Below, one piece after another: positions 27,126 to 34,955 of a stretch of DNA of 64,000 bases (position 1 is the stretch's first letter; each line of letters starts with the position of its first letter). The translations under genes and the position numbers were made by a program. The notes beneath the pieces are model-generated. The model saw nothing but the letters and a program-made list of their open reading frames with translations. It searched no databases and had not been told where the DNA came from. Source of the stretch: Rathayibacter sp. VKM Ac-2856 (GTDB taxonomy: Bacteria > Actinomycetota > Actinomycetes > Actinomycetales > Microbacteriaceae). The stretch spans positions 1,426,001 through 1,490,000 of the forward strand of contig NZ_JABMLF010000001.1 of the NCBI RefSeq assembly GCF_013205055.1. The letters are read 5' to 3'.

Positions 27126-28058
27126 ATGAGCCTCGTCGTCCTCGGAAGCGCCAACCTCGATCACGTCCACCGGGTCGCCCGGATCCCCGCACCCGGCGAG
27201 ACGGTCCTCGCCCTCGATCACAGCACCTTCCCCGGCGGCAAGGGGCTGAACCAGGCGGTCGCCGCCGCCCGCACGGTCGCGGGGAGCGTCTTCGTCACGA
27301 GCCTGGGCCGCGACGCCACCGGCGACGAGCTGGCGGGACTGCTGGCGCAGGAGCCGCTCGAGCTGCACGCGCGCCGCGGCGAGGAGCGCACCGGCACCGC
27401 GCAGATCACCGTCGACGACGCGGGCGAGAACGCGATCGTCGTCGACTCCGGCGCGAACGCCGCCTTCACCGACCTGACCGCGGAGGAGTCGGAGCTGATC
27501 GCCGGCGCCACGGCGCTCCTGCTCCAGCTCGAGATCCCCGTCCCGACCGTGCTGGCCGCGGCGCGCGCCGGCCGGGCGGCGGGGACCACCACGATCCTGA
27601 ACGCGGCGCCCATCGGCCCGCTGCCCGAGGAGCTGCTCGCCGAGCTCGATGTGCTGATCGTCAACGAGCACGAGGCGCGCGAGCTCGGCGCCGAGCGCGG
27701 CATCACGGCGGAGGACGACACGGCGCTCGCCGTCGCCCTGACCGCCCTGGTCCCGCTGGTGCTGGTCACCCTCGGCTCCGACGGCGTCGTCGTCGCCGTC
27801 CGCGACCGCGAGCCGGTGCGCGCCCCGGCGTTCCGCGTCGCCGTCGTCGACACGACCGGCGCGGGCGACACCTTCTGCGGCGTGTTCGCGGCCCGGCTCG
27901 CGAGCGGCGGGAACCGCCTCGACGACCCCGCGGCGCTGGTCGAGCTCGTGCGCTGGGCGACGGCGGCCGCGGCGATCTCGGTCACCCGGGCCGGCGCGGC
28001 GGTCTCCACGCCGACGGCGGCCGAGACCGAGGCGTTCCTCGCCGAGCACGGCGCCTAG
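27126..28058 (+). CDS. rbsK: Ribokinase-like PfkB family sugar kinase
   Basis: 310 residues from ATG 27126 (GGAGC just upstream). PfkB signature 1 is FPGGKGLNQAVAAARTVAG (about 37-55) and signature 2 is VVDTTGAGDTFCGVFAARL with the catalytic Asp in GAGDTF (about 242-247); NEHEARELG and TLGSDGV mark the nucleotide site. The family phosphorylates ribose, deoxyribose or similar pentoses with ATP. Ribokinase is the likeliest member but other nucleoside or sugar kinases cannot be excluded. Confidence 0.88.
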   Translation: MSLVVLGSANLDHVHRVARIPAPGETVLALDHSTFPGGKGLNQAVAAARTVAGSVFVTSLGRDATGDELAGLLAQEPLELHARRGEERTGTAQITVDDAGENAIVVDSGANAAFTDLTAEESELIAGATALLLQLEIPVPTVLAAARAGRAAGTTTILNAAPIGPLPEELLAELDVLIVNEHEARELGAERGITAEDDTALAVALTALVPLVLVTLGSDGVVVAVRDREPVRAPAFRVAVVDTTGAGDTFCGVFAARLASGGNRLDDPAALVELVRWATAAAAISVTRAGAAVSTPTAAETEAFLAEHGA

Positions 28059-28136
28059 CGGGCGACGGGGCGGGCGTCGTCGGGGCGCCCGACCCCGCTC
28101 AGCTCAGCCGACCCGGCTCAGCCCTGCCCGGCGGGC

Positions 28137-28568
28137 TCAGTCGACGGAGGCGATCCGGATCGCGACGCGCGCCCGGCGGGCGGGGTGCTCGCGCCGGCAC
28201 CACTCGCGCACCGCGGAGCCGACCGCGCGGGCGACGTCGGGCGCCGAGGACTCGGCGGCGACGCAGACCTCCGCGGACACCGACACCTCCTCGCCGAGGA
28301 CCCGGACGAGCACCGGCTCGGCGAGCGTGCCGCCGGACACCGCGCCGAGCGGCCCCTCGACGGGATCGACGGAGGAGGGGGTCAGCGCGCCGGCGGCGTG
28401 CGCGAGCACGTCGCGCACCTGGGCGCGCGCGGGGACGACCATCGCGACTCCGGGGAGCGCGCGGATCTCGGCGGTCAGGACGGCCGCCGCACTCGGCGCG
28501 GACCCGCCCGGAGCGACCGCGGGGACCAGGACGACCGGTGCGTCGGGCAGCTGCTCGGACCCGCTCAC
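28137..28568 (-). CDS. Small Asp23-locus protein of unknown function
   Basis: 143 residues from GTG 28568, overlapping the stop of the upstream Asp23 gene (GTGA). The N-terminal half is Ala/Val/Pro-rich (DAPVVLVPAVAPGGSAPSAA); the C-terminal half (PVLVRVLGEEVSVSAEVCVAAESSAPDVARAVGSAV cut at about 84-118) has the alternating strand-helix pattern of an Asp23-like domain. No signal peptide or membrane helix. It is the last gene of the sigma factor, Asp23, small protein unit. Confidence 0.75.
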   Translation of the reverse strand: MSGSEQLPDAPVVLVPAVAPGGSAPSAAAVLTAEIRALPGVAMVVPARAQVRDVLAHAAGALTPSSVDPVEGPLGAVSGGTLAEPVLVRVLGEEVSVSAEVCVAAESSAPDVARAVGSAVREWCRREHPARRARVAIRIASVD

Positions 28569-29272
28569 GACTCCTCCCCGCCCGGGACGTAGACGTCCTC
28601 GACGCGCACGTCGATGGTGGAGACGCGCAGCTCGGTCTGGGTGAGCAGGCGGGAGTGGATCCGCTCGCGCACCTGCTGGGCCGCGTCGGCGATCGGGACG
28701 CCCCAGAACACCGAGATCGTCACCTCGACCGCGACCTCGGCACCGGGATCGGCGATGTCGCCCTGCAGTCGGCACCGGCCGACGAGGACCCCGGACACGC
28801 TGTCGCCGGCCTCGCGGACGATGCCGCGGACGGCGCCCTCGGTGATGGTCAGCGCGACGTCGGGGTCGGTGCTCGCCAGCGGGATGTCGCGGCCGGCCCG
28901 GGCCTCGCGCCGCACCTGGGTGAGGATCGAGCCGAACCAGTTCTCGGTGGGCGCCGGCAGGTGCGCGGCGTCGTCGTCGATCAGCGCGCCGGAGAGCGCG
29001 CGGACCCGCTCGAGGGCGCGGAGGGTGCGCCGATGCTCCGGCGACTCCTCGATGGCGGGGTCGTAGGGCAGGCGGCCGCGGTCGAGGTAGTCGCCGAGCT
29101 CGTCGATGCCGATGCCGTCGCCGTCGGGGCCGTCGCCGTCGGTGCCGTCGCCGTCGAGGATGTCGGGCTCGAGGCCGGCGCCGTCCTCCGCGCCGGAGAC
29201 CAGCGGAACACTCAGGGGCAGCACGGCGTCCTCGCCGGGGCCCGAGCGGTCGGGCGTCTCGTCCGGGGTCAT
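28565..29272 (-). CDS. Asp23/Gls24 family envelope-stress protein with anti-sigma-like N-terminal segment
   Basis: 235 residues. The N-terminus is acidic with a GDG repeat (DGDGTDGDGPDGDG), then IDELGDYLDRGRLPYDPAIE and a helix HRRTLRALERVRALSG that look like a zinc-less anti-sigma domain. The C-terminal half is an Asp23 domain: VALTITEGAVRGIVREAGDSVSGVLVGR and AEVAVEVTISVFWGVPIADAAQQVRERI, both in the usual order. Asp23 proteins sit at the membrane and respond to envelope stress. It begins 43 bases after the ECF sigma gene and is probably co-transcribed with it. Confidence 0.85.
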   Translation of the reverse strand: MTPDETPDRSGPGEDAVLPLSVPLVSGAEDGAGLEPDILDGDGTDGDGPDGDGIGIDELGDYLDRGRLPYDPAIEESPEHRRTLRALERVRALSGALIDDDAAHLPAPTENWFGSILTQVRREARAGRDIPLASTDPDVALTITEGAVRGIVREAGDSVSGVLVGRCRLQGDIADPGAEVAVEVTISVFWGVPIADAAQQVRERIHSRLLTQTELRVSTIDVRVEDVYVPGGEES

Positions 29273-29315
29273 CGCGCCGACTCCTTCATCGCGCCGACTC
29301 CTTCATCCCAGGCCC

Positions 29316-29864
29316 TCATCGCCAGTCCTCCATCGCCACGACCAGCGACTCCCGAGCCCGGGCGAGCTTGCCGCGGACGGCGGTGGCGGTGATGCCGAGG
29401 TGCTCGGCGATCTCACCATACGACTCGCCGCCGACCTCGCGGAGCAGCCAGCACTGCCGCTGGGTCTCGGGCAGCTCGGCCAGGGCCGCCGCGAGGGCGC
29501 GCATCGCGTCGCTCTGCTCGGCCGACTCGAAGGGGCCCGGCTCGCGCGCGGGCGGGTGCTCGACGGCGTCGACGTCGTCGACGGGCCGGCGCTGGCGCAG
29601 CAGATCGACGCTGGATCGGCTCACGATCCGCATCATCCAGCTCCGCACGCTCGCGGGCTCCTTCAGCTGCGGGAGCTGGGCCCAGACCGTGATCAGCGCG
29701 TTCTGCACCGCGTCGGACGCATCGGCCTGCGAGCCGGTCAGCCGCCAGGCGTAGGCCCGGAGGATCGACTGGTGGCGCTTGACCAGCACCTCGAACGCCC
29801 GGACGTCGCCCTCGGCGGAGCGCTCGGCGAGGAGCGCATCGCTCGCCGTCTCCAGACCGGGCAT
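29316..29864 (-). CDS. ECF-type RNA polymerase sigma factor
   Basis: 182 residues from ATG 29864, chosen for the strong GGAGGAG 4 bases upstream; ATG 29906 is an alternative. Region 2 is RAFEVLVKRHQSILRAYAWRLTGSQADASDAVQNALITVW (about 22-61), region 4 is LAELPETQRQCWLLREVGGESYGEIAEHLGITATAVRGKLARARESL near the C-terminus. No C-terminal extension. The next genes on the same strand are Asp23-type proteins and an Asp23 operon diverges on the other strand, so this factor probably drives the envelope-stress set. Confidence 0.92.
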   Translation of the reverse strand: MPGLETASDALLAERSAEGDVRAFEVLVKRHQSILRAYAWRLTGSQADASDAVQNALITVWAQLPQLKEPASVRSWMMRIVSRSSVDLLRQRRPVDDVDAVEHPPAREPGPFESAEQSDAMRALAAALAELPETQRQCWLLREVGGESYGEIAEHLGITATAVRGKLARARESLVVAMEDWR

Positions 29865-29868
29865 GACG

Positions 29869-29875
29869 CTCCTCC
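29869..29875 (-). promoter_or_regulatory. Ribosome binding site deciding the sigma-factor start
   Basis: GGAGGAG on the minus strand, 4 bases before ATG 29864. The longer frame from 29906 has only a weaker GGGAG at 7 bases, so the shorter protein is preferred. Confidence 0.6.
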
Positions 29876-30060
29876 AGCGCTCACCGGCACGCGCCGGATC
29901 GACCATCAGGTGACTCCCAGGAAAAACTCCGGATCCCACCGTGACGAACCCCCGTCGGGCTCCGTCTCACTCATGAAAGCACAGCCCGACGGGAAATCCG
30001 CCGGACTCCCCGACCCCGGCCGCGCTCGACCAGCGGCCGACGACACGCACAGGAGTCACC

Positions 30061-30555
30061 ATGAGCGACAGCACGCGCACCCCCGCCACCCCCACTGCCC
30101 CCACCACCCCCCGCGTGGACAAGAAGCCGGTGGACACCGTCACGAGCCTGGGCAACAGCGCCGTCTCGGGCACCGCCCAGGGCCGCACCGTCATCGACGA
30201 CGCCGTCGTCGCCAAGGTGGCCGGCATCGCCGCGCGCCAGGTGCCCGGCGTCTTCGCCCTCGGCAACAACGCCGCCCGTGCCTTCGGCGCGATCCGACAG
30301 GCCGTCGGCGGCAACGACCACGCCCAGGGCGTCAGCGTCGAGGTCGGCGAGCACCAGGTCGCCGCCGACGTGACCCTCGTCGTCGAGTACCCGGTGCCGA
30401 TGCAGTCCGTCGCCGACCAGGTCCGCGCCGCCGTCTCCGAGGCCATCACCGAGCTCGTCGGCATGTCCGTCGCCGAGATCAACGTCGCCATCGTCGACGT
30501 GCACATCCCCGGCGAGGACAAGGGCGACACCGAGACCGAGAGCCGCGTCCGATGA
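30061..30555 (+). CDS. Asp23/Gls24 family envelope stress response protein
   Basis: 164 residues, soluble. A 35-residue Thr/Pro-rich N-terminus precedes the Asp23 domain: GRTVIDDAVVAKVAGIAARQVPGVFALGNNAARAFGAI (about 41-78), QGVSVEVGEHQVAADVTLVVEYPVPMQSVADQV and VSEAITELVGMSVAEINVAIVDVHIP to the end. First gene of a plus-strand operon; its stop overlaps the next start (ATGA, 30552-30555). Homologues coat the membrane and stabilise the envelope under alkaline and general stress. Confidence 0.92.
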   Translation: MSDSTRTPATPTAPTTPRVDKKPVDTVTSLGNSAVSGTAQGRTVIDDAVVAKVAGIAARQVPGVFALGNNAARAFGAIRQAVGGNDHAQGVSVEVGEHQVAADVTLVVEYPVPMQSVADQVRAAVSEAITELVGMSVAEINVAIVDVHIPGEDKGDTETESRVR

Positions 30556-30779
30556 GCGACCCCCGCACCCCCGCTCCCGCCCCGGCCGGCCGCAGCACCA
30601 CGCTCGGCCTCGCCGTCGGCGCGATCCTCGCCTTCGCCGCCCTGCTCTTCGGCTTCTGGGGCTTCGTCCTCACCGCCGTGTTCATGGCGCTCGGCGACCT
30701 GATCGCGCGGATGCTGGACGGCTCGCTCGACGTGCGCAGCCTCGTGGACGTGTTCCGCGGCCGCACCACCTCCCGCTAG
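30552..30779 (+). CDS. Small DUF2273-like membrane protein
   Basis: 75 residues with a hairpin of two hydrophobic helices (TTLGLAVGAILAFAALLFGFWGFVLTAVFMALG spans about 16-48) and a basic C-terminus. Small DUF2273 proteins normally accompany Asp23 genes and are thought to recruit Asp23 to the membrane. Translationally coupled to the Asp23 gene. Confidence 0.82.
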   Translation: MSDPRTPAPAPAGRSTTLGLAVGAILAFAALLFGFWGFVLTAVFMALGDLIARMLDGSLDVRSLVDVFRGRTTSR

Positions 30780-30787
30780 GAGTCGCC

Positions 30788-31159
30788 GTGACCGCACTCG
30801 ACCAGCGTCCCGCCGACCGCACCGCGTCGACGGAGCCGGGGACCGTCACGATCTCCGTCCGCTCCCTCGAGCGGATGGCGGTCGCGATCGTCCACGAGGA
30901 GCTGGGCGTCGAGGTCTCCGCGATCCGCGTCCGGCTGTCGGACGACAGCGGCGGGCTCGCGCTCGCCGTCAGCGCTCCCGTGGCGGCCGAGCCCTCGGGC
31001 TCCGGCGCGGCCGAGGGCAGCCTGCTCGACCGCCTCCACCGCGATCGCGCGGCCATCGCCTCCCGCATGGGGGCGCTCACCGGCCGCACGGTCAGCCGAG
31101 TCGACCTCCGGGTCACCGGCACCCGCACCCCCAGCCGAACCCCGAGGAGGGTCGCATGA
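30788..31159 (+). CDS. Asp23-operon soluble protein of unknown function
   Basis: 123 residues from GTG 30788 with AGGAG 5 bases upstream. The segment TVTISVRSLERMAVAIVHEELGVEVSAIRVRLSDDSGGLALAVSAPV (about 19-65) resembles half of an Asp23 domain; the C-terminus is basic and Thr/Arg-rich. No membrane segment. Its stop overlaps the next start. Not confidently assigned to a family. Confidence 0.75.
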   Translation: MTALDQRPADRTASTEPGTVTISVRSLERMAVAIVHEELGVEVSAIRVRLSDDSGGLALAVSAPVAAEPSGSGAAEGSLLDRLHRDRAAIASRMGALTGRTVSRVDLRVTGTRTPSRTPRRVA

Positions 31160-31755
31160 GCCCCGCAGCCCCGCAGCGCGACGCCGCCCCCGACGCGCGC
31201 TACCGCCGCTACCTGCGGCGCGAGACGCACAGCTCGCGCTCCGTCGCCCAGATCGTCGTGCTCGTGGTGATCGCCCTGATCGCCGCGTACGTCGGGACGG
31301 AGGCGGTGCTCGCGATCCTCGGTGCGGCCCCGCTCCTGCTCGCCCCGTCGGCGCTCCTCGGAGCGATCGTCGGAGTGACCGGTCTCACCTCGGGCGCGAT
31401 CATCGGGATCGCCGTCGGCACCGCGGTGCTCGCGCTGATCCTGCTGGTGCTCGCCCTCGCTCCGGGCGCCCGCGCCCGCCACACCGTCGCGGACGACCGG
31501 CTCGCCGTGGTCCTCGACGACGGCGTGATCGCGTCCTCGCTCGCCCGGTCGGCCCGCACGGCCGCCCACTCCCGCCGCGAGGACACCCGCGCGTCGATCG
31601 GCCGCCGCACCGCCGTGATCGAGGTGACCCCCTCCTCGGGGATCAGCGTCGACCGCGACGCCGTGCAGTCCGCCGTCGACGACGAGCTGAGCCGCATCCA
31701 GGCGACGCCCGCCCCGCGCGCCACCGTCCGCATCTCCGAGTCCGGGAGGATCTGA
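31156..31755 (+). CDS. Asp23-operon membrane protein (DUF6286-like)
   Basis: 199 residues with two long hydrophobic segments (about 21-43, IVVLVVIALIAAYVGTEAVLA, and about 52-104) that make two or three helices, then a cytoplasmic domain: VLDDGVIASSLARSARTAAHSR, TAVIEVTPSSGISVDRDAVQSAVDDELS. The C-terminal domain again resembles an Asp23 fold. DUF6286 is my best family guess from context. Overlaps its neighbours by one to four bases on both sides. Confidence 0.75.
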   Translation: MSPAAPQRDAAPDARYRRYLRRETHSSRSVAQIVVLVVIALIAAYVGTEAVLAILGAAPLLLAPSALLGAIVGVTGLTSGAIIGIAVGTAVLALILLVLALAPGARARHTVADDRLAVVLDDGVIASSLARSARTAAHSRREDTRASIGRRTAVIEVTPSSGISVDRDAVQSAVDDELSRIQATPAPRATVRISESGRI

Positions 31756-32378
31756 TGACCACGAGCAACCGGTTCGTGAACCGCCTGATCCTCTTCCTGG
31801 TCGGCCTCGTCCTCGCCGCCGTCACCGCCGGCCTGGTCCTGATCGCCGTCTCTCAGCCGGTCCGCGACGCCGTCGCCGATGTCGCGGACGGCCGGGGCGC
31901 GGCGCTGGTCTCCCGCATCTCGCCGGAGGACGGCACCGCCTGGAGCGACGCCGCCGTGCTGTGGCCGCTCTACGCGATCGTCGGGATCTGCCTGCTGGGC
32001 ATCGTCCTCGCGATCGTGCTGATCTCCGCCCACGGCCGGGGCCGCACGAGCACCGTCCTCCGGGACTCGGGCTCGTCGAGCGGGGTCGCCGGTGAGATCG
32101 AGATCGCCACCGGCTTCGCCGAGGACGTCCTCGAGAACGCCCTGGCAGGCCGCACCGATCTGCTGGACGTCACGGTCTCGGCCTACCGGCACGGCTCGTC
32201 GACGGCCCTCAAGGTCCGGGTCCTGCCCCGCGGCGGGGTCTCGCCCCGCACGGTCGTGGACGCGGTGCACCAGGAGGTCCTCGCCCTCGACCGCCTGCTC
32301 GGGGCGCGACTGCCCGTCGTGCTCGAGGTGGCCTCGAGTGCCCGGGCCGGGTTCTCCAAGGAGGACCGGGTCGCCTGA
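31755..32378 (+). CDS. Alkaline-shock membrane anchor-like protein (AmaP type)
   Basis: 207 residues; ATG shares one base with the previous stop (TGATG). Two membrane helices (about 11-33 and 74-98) enclose a short exterior loop; the C-terminal cytoplasmic domain (GEIEIATGFAEDVLENALAGRTDLLDV, LKVRVLPRGGVSPRTVVDAV) is Asp23-like. This is the topology of AmaP, which anchors Asp23 to the membrane in Gram-positive bacteria. Last of the tightly coupled operon genes. Confidence 0.8.
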   Translation: MTTSNRFVNRLILFLVGLVLAAVTAGLVLIAVSQPVRDAVADVADGRGAALVSRISPEDGTAWSDAAVLWPLYAIVGICLLGIVLAIVLISAHGRGRTSTVLRDSGSSSGVAGEIEIATGFAEDVLENALAGRTDLLDVTVSAYRHGSSTALKVRVLPRGGVSPRTVVDAVHQEVLALDRLLGARLPVVLEVASSARAGFSKEDRVA

Positions 32379-32462
32379 CCCGCGAGCGCTCGCGCTCGCC
32401 CACCACCTTCCTCCGGCGGACGTCGCCGGGGGACGACATGAATCGAACGGAAGGAGCCCCTC

Positions 32463-32636
32463 ATGGGTGCTGACGACAAGATCCGCAACGCTGCCGAGAA
32501 CCTGCTCGGCAAGGCCAAGGAAGCGGCCGGCAAGCTGACCGACAACGAGAAGCTCGAGGCCGAGGGCCAGGCCGACCAGACCAAGGCCCACACCAAGAAG
32601 GTCGGCGAGGACGTCAAGGACGTCTTCAAGAACTGA
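32463..32636 (+). CDS. CsbD family stress protein
   Basis: 57 residues: MGADDKIRNAAENLLGKAKE followed by AAGKLTDNEKLEAEGQADQ, the exact CsbD pattern; highly charged and probably disordered or helical. CsbD-type proteins are general-stress proteins of unknown biochemistry. AAGGAG 5 bases before the start. It closes the Asp23 operon, 84 bases after the AmaP-like gene, before a strong terminator. Confidence 0.92.
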   Translation: MGADDKIRNAAENLLGKAKEAAGKLTDNEKLEAEGQADQTKAHTKKVGEDVKDVFKN

Positions 32637-32653
32637 CGCCGATCCCGCACCAC

Positions 32654-32692
32654 GAAGAGGCCGCCTGTCGCTGATGCGACGGCGGCCTCTTC
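32654..32692. terminator. Bidirectional hairpin terminator
   Basis: GAAGAGGCCGCC (32654-32665) pairs with GGCGGCCTCTTC (32681-32692); it separates the CsbD gene from the convergent amidase-like gene. Confidence 0.8.
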
Positions 32693-32786
32693 GGTGTCTG
32701 CGGCGGTGTCACGCGCCGGGGTGTCCCAGGCTCTCCCGGTGCGCCGTTCGAGCGGGCTGCCGGCGAGTGCTCAGATGCTCCAGGAC

Positions 32787-34388
32787 TCAGATGCTCCAGA
32801 ACATGATGCGACCGGCGGAGGCCGAGTCGATGCTCTGGTCGAGGTTGTCCGCGGTGTGCGAGGAGTAGAGGACGACGTCGCCCTTCACGCTCGTGACGAC
32901 GCCGGTGTGATCCCAGTCGCCCGAGCCGTCCCAGTCGAACTGCACGACGTCGCCGGGCTTCACCTGCGAGCGCTGCGCGTTCGTGAGCGGCGTCGCCCGC
33001 TCCGGGTGCGCGGCCAGGTAGGAGTTGAAGGCGGTGGACGAGGCCCAGGCCGAGCTGTAGCCGCCGGTGCGCGAGTAGCTCCACTCGCCGTCCATCTCCC
33101 AGCCGCGGGCGATCAGCGACTGCGAGGTGAAGTTGACGCAGTCGTTGCCGCCGATGACGCCGTACTGGGCGGAGTTGTAGTCGGACCAGTAGGTCTGCAG
33201 GTAGTCGAGCTGCGAGGCGAGGCGGCTGGCCTCGAGCGCCGCGGCGGCCTTCGCGGCCTCGATCGCCGGGTCGGGCGTGTAGGCGAAGGTGATCGCGGAG
33301 GCGACGACCTTGGTGGTGGCGAGCACGCCGGTGGCGGCCGGGCTCGGCGTCGCGGTCGCGGTGGGGGCGACGAGCTCGGCGGGCGACGCCTCCGCGGCGG
33401 TCTGGGCGGGAGCGGTTTCAGCAGGAGCGGTCTCAGCGGGAGTGGACTCGGCGGTCGGAGTCGCGGTGGCGCCGGCGACGGGAGCGGCGGCGTCCGTGGT
33501 CGCAGTGAGAGGCTCCTCGGCCGGGGCCGTGGTGTCGACGGTGGGCTGCACCGTCTCGGCGGGCGTGCCGTCGACAGTGGCGGCGGCGACGGAGTCGGTG
33601 ACCGCGTCGAAGGTGATCGGGGCTCCCCCGGCGTCGAAGAAGGCGACGGGGACGACGCCCTCGGCCTCGCCGTTCGAGGGCGGCGCGGTGACGGTGATCT
33701 GGTCGGGGTTGTCGACCGTGACGCTGCCCTCGGCGTCGCCGAAGCGGACCGTCGCGACGGAGTCGAGGTTCGAGCCGGCGATCGTGACGCTCGTGCCGCC
33801 GGCGACGGTGCCGGAGGTGGTCGAGACGCTGCTGAGCACGACGCGGGCGTCGACGGTGGTGGCGGGCAGGACCGTGACGGGGGCGGCGGTCGCGGTCGGG
33901 GCGGCGGCGGATGCGGCGGCCGACTCGGCGTCCGCGGTGGCGCCGACGGTGAGGCTCGCGCCGGTGGCGACGGCCACGACGACGAGGCCGCCCGACATCG
34001 CCAGCACGAGGTGCCGGCGGGAGGGACGGAAGAAGGAGGAGCCGCGGCGGGCGGGCTCGGTGCGCGGGCGGTGCCCCTCGGCGGCCCTGCGGTCGCGGCG
34101 GGACGGGAAGGCGTCGCCGCCGGCGGGGTGCAGCGGGGCGGGGGCGGAGGGGCGGATGCCCTCGGCGGCCGGGGCGAGCGCCGCGGGAGCGAGGGCGGCG
34201 GCGGGCCGGGCAGCCGGCTCGGCAGCGGCGGCCGGAGTCGCGGCGGGCGGGGTCGCGCGGACGCGGCCCTCGCGCTCGCGCGCCTCACGGCGGGTCAGCG
34301 GGGGCGCGAGCTCAGCGTCGGCGGGGGCGACCTCGGCTGCGGCGGGCAGGGTGGAACGGGTGGAACTGTGGGGCACAGGGGAACTCAC
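32787..34388 (-). CDS. Secreted amidase_6-type cell-wall protein with IPT/TIG domain
   Basis: 533 residues. The first 145 residues are Ala/Pro-rich and basic, ending in a membrane/signal helix (HLVLAMSGGLVVVAVATGAS, about 125-145). An IPT/TIG module follows (VVLSSVSTTSGTVAGGTSVTIAGSNL and DQITVTAPPSNGEAEGVVPVAF), then a Thr/Ala/Pro-rich linker. The C-terminal 140 residues form a putative amidase_6 domain: YNSAQYGVIGGNDCVNFTSQ with the catalytic Cys, and WDHTGVVTSV with the His. It probably cuts or remodels peptidoglycan outside the membrane. Confidence 0.85.
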   Translation of the reverse strand: MSSPVPHSSTRSTLPAAAEVAPADAELAPPLTRREAREREGRVRATPPAATPAAAAEPAARPAAALAPAALAPAAEGIRPSAPAPLHPAGGDAFPSRRDRRAAEGHRPRTEPARRGSSFFRPSRRHLVLAMSGGLVVVAVATGASLTVGATADAESAAASAAAPTATAAPVTVLPATTVDARVVLSSVSTTSGTVAGGTSVTIAGSNLDSVATVRFGDAEGSVTVDNPDQITVTAPPSNGEAEGVVPVAFFDAGGAPITFDAVTDSVAAATVDGTPAETVQPTVDTTAPAEEPLTATTDAAAPVAGATATPTAESTPAETAPAETAPAQTAAEASPAELVAPTATATPSPAATGVLATTKVVASAITFAYTPDPAIEAAKAAAALEASRLASQLDYLQTYWSDYNSAQYGVIGGNDCVNFTSQSLIARGWEMDGEWSYSRTGGYSSAWASSTAFNSYLAAHPERATPLTNAQRSQVKPGDVVQFDWDGSGDWDHTGVVTSVKGDVVLYSSHTADNLDQSIDSASAGRIMFWSI

Positions 34389-34666
34389 GGGTCGGTGCGC
34401 ACGGGGGCGGGGGCGTGCGGATCATCGGGGGGAAGCGGCCATGTCACCACGCGGGAGTCGGAGAGCCCTAGGGGCTGCCTCCGAAAGCACTCCGAGTAAC
34501 GGTACGGTAACAACGCCCGTCTGTCACATCCGATTCTGATCGCAGCGCCCTCCGCAACCCCTTGCGGCCCGACTTTCGGACGGATCCGGATGTCCGACCG
34601 GACATCGCGTCCGTCCCGCAACCGCTCGATCCTGCGCACCACACAGGCCCGGATGACGAAGCGGGT

Positions 34667-34948
34667 TCACCCCCTGTGCCGCTCGATCCTGCGCAGGGCG
34701 GCACGCCGCCGATTGTGCAGCCACCACCAACTCGGCCAGCTCCGCACGTAGAAGAGCCCGATCCTGTGCAGCTCAGGCAACCCCTCCCCCGCGAGTCTCG
34801 CGCTGATCAGGTCCTTGTCTCCCTCGCCCTGCTCGATGATCGCCTCGATGCGCTTCGTCCGCTCCGAGGAGAGCACGTGCGCTGCGATGGCGGCCTCGGC
34901 CGCGTCGAGGTCCCGCTGAAGCCTCTCGCGCGAACAGCGGCGGAACAT
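34667..34948 (-). CDS. Small basic protein of unknown function
   Basis: 93 residues from ATG 34948, with GAGGA 6 bases upstream and only 7 bases after the stop of the secreted-protein gene. A helical, charged first half (SRERLQRDLDAAEAAIAAHV, 6-25) is followed by RIGLFYVRSWPSWWWLHNRRRAAL, a Trp-rich basic segment. No signal peptide. Family not recognised; likely co-transcribed with the upstream gene. Confidence 0.65.
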   Translation of the reverse strand: MFRRCSRERLQRDLDAAEAAIAAHVLSSERTKRIEAIIEQGEGDKDLISARLAGEGLPELHRIGLFYVRSWPSWWWLHNRRRAALRRIERHRG

Positions 34949-34955
34949 CACGTCC

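Noticed and set aside
26060-29392. An 1100-codon plus-strand frame
   Set aside because: Antisense to the aldo/keto reductase and Asp23 genes and out of frame with the ribokinase-like gene; composition typical of a shadow frame.
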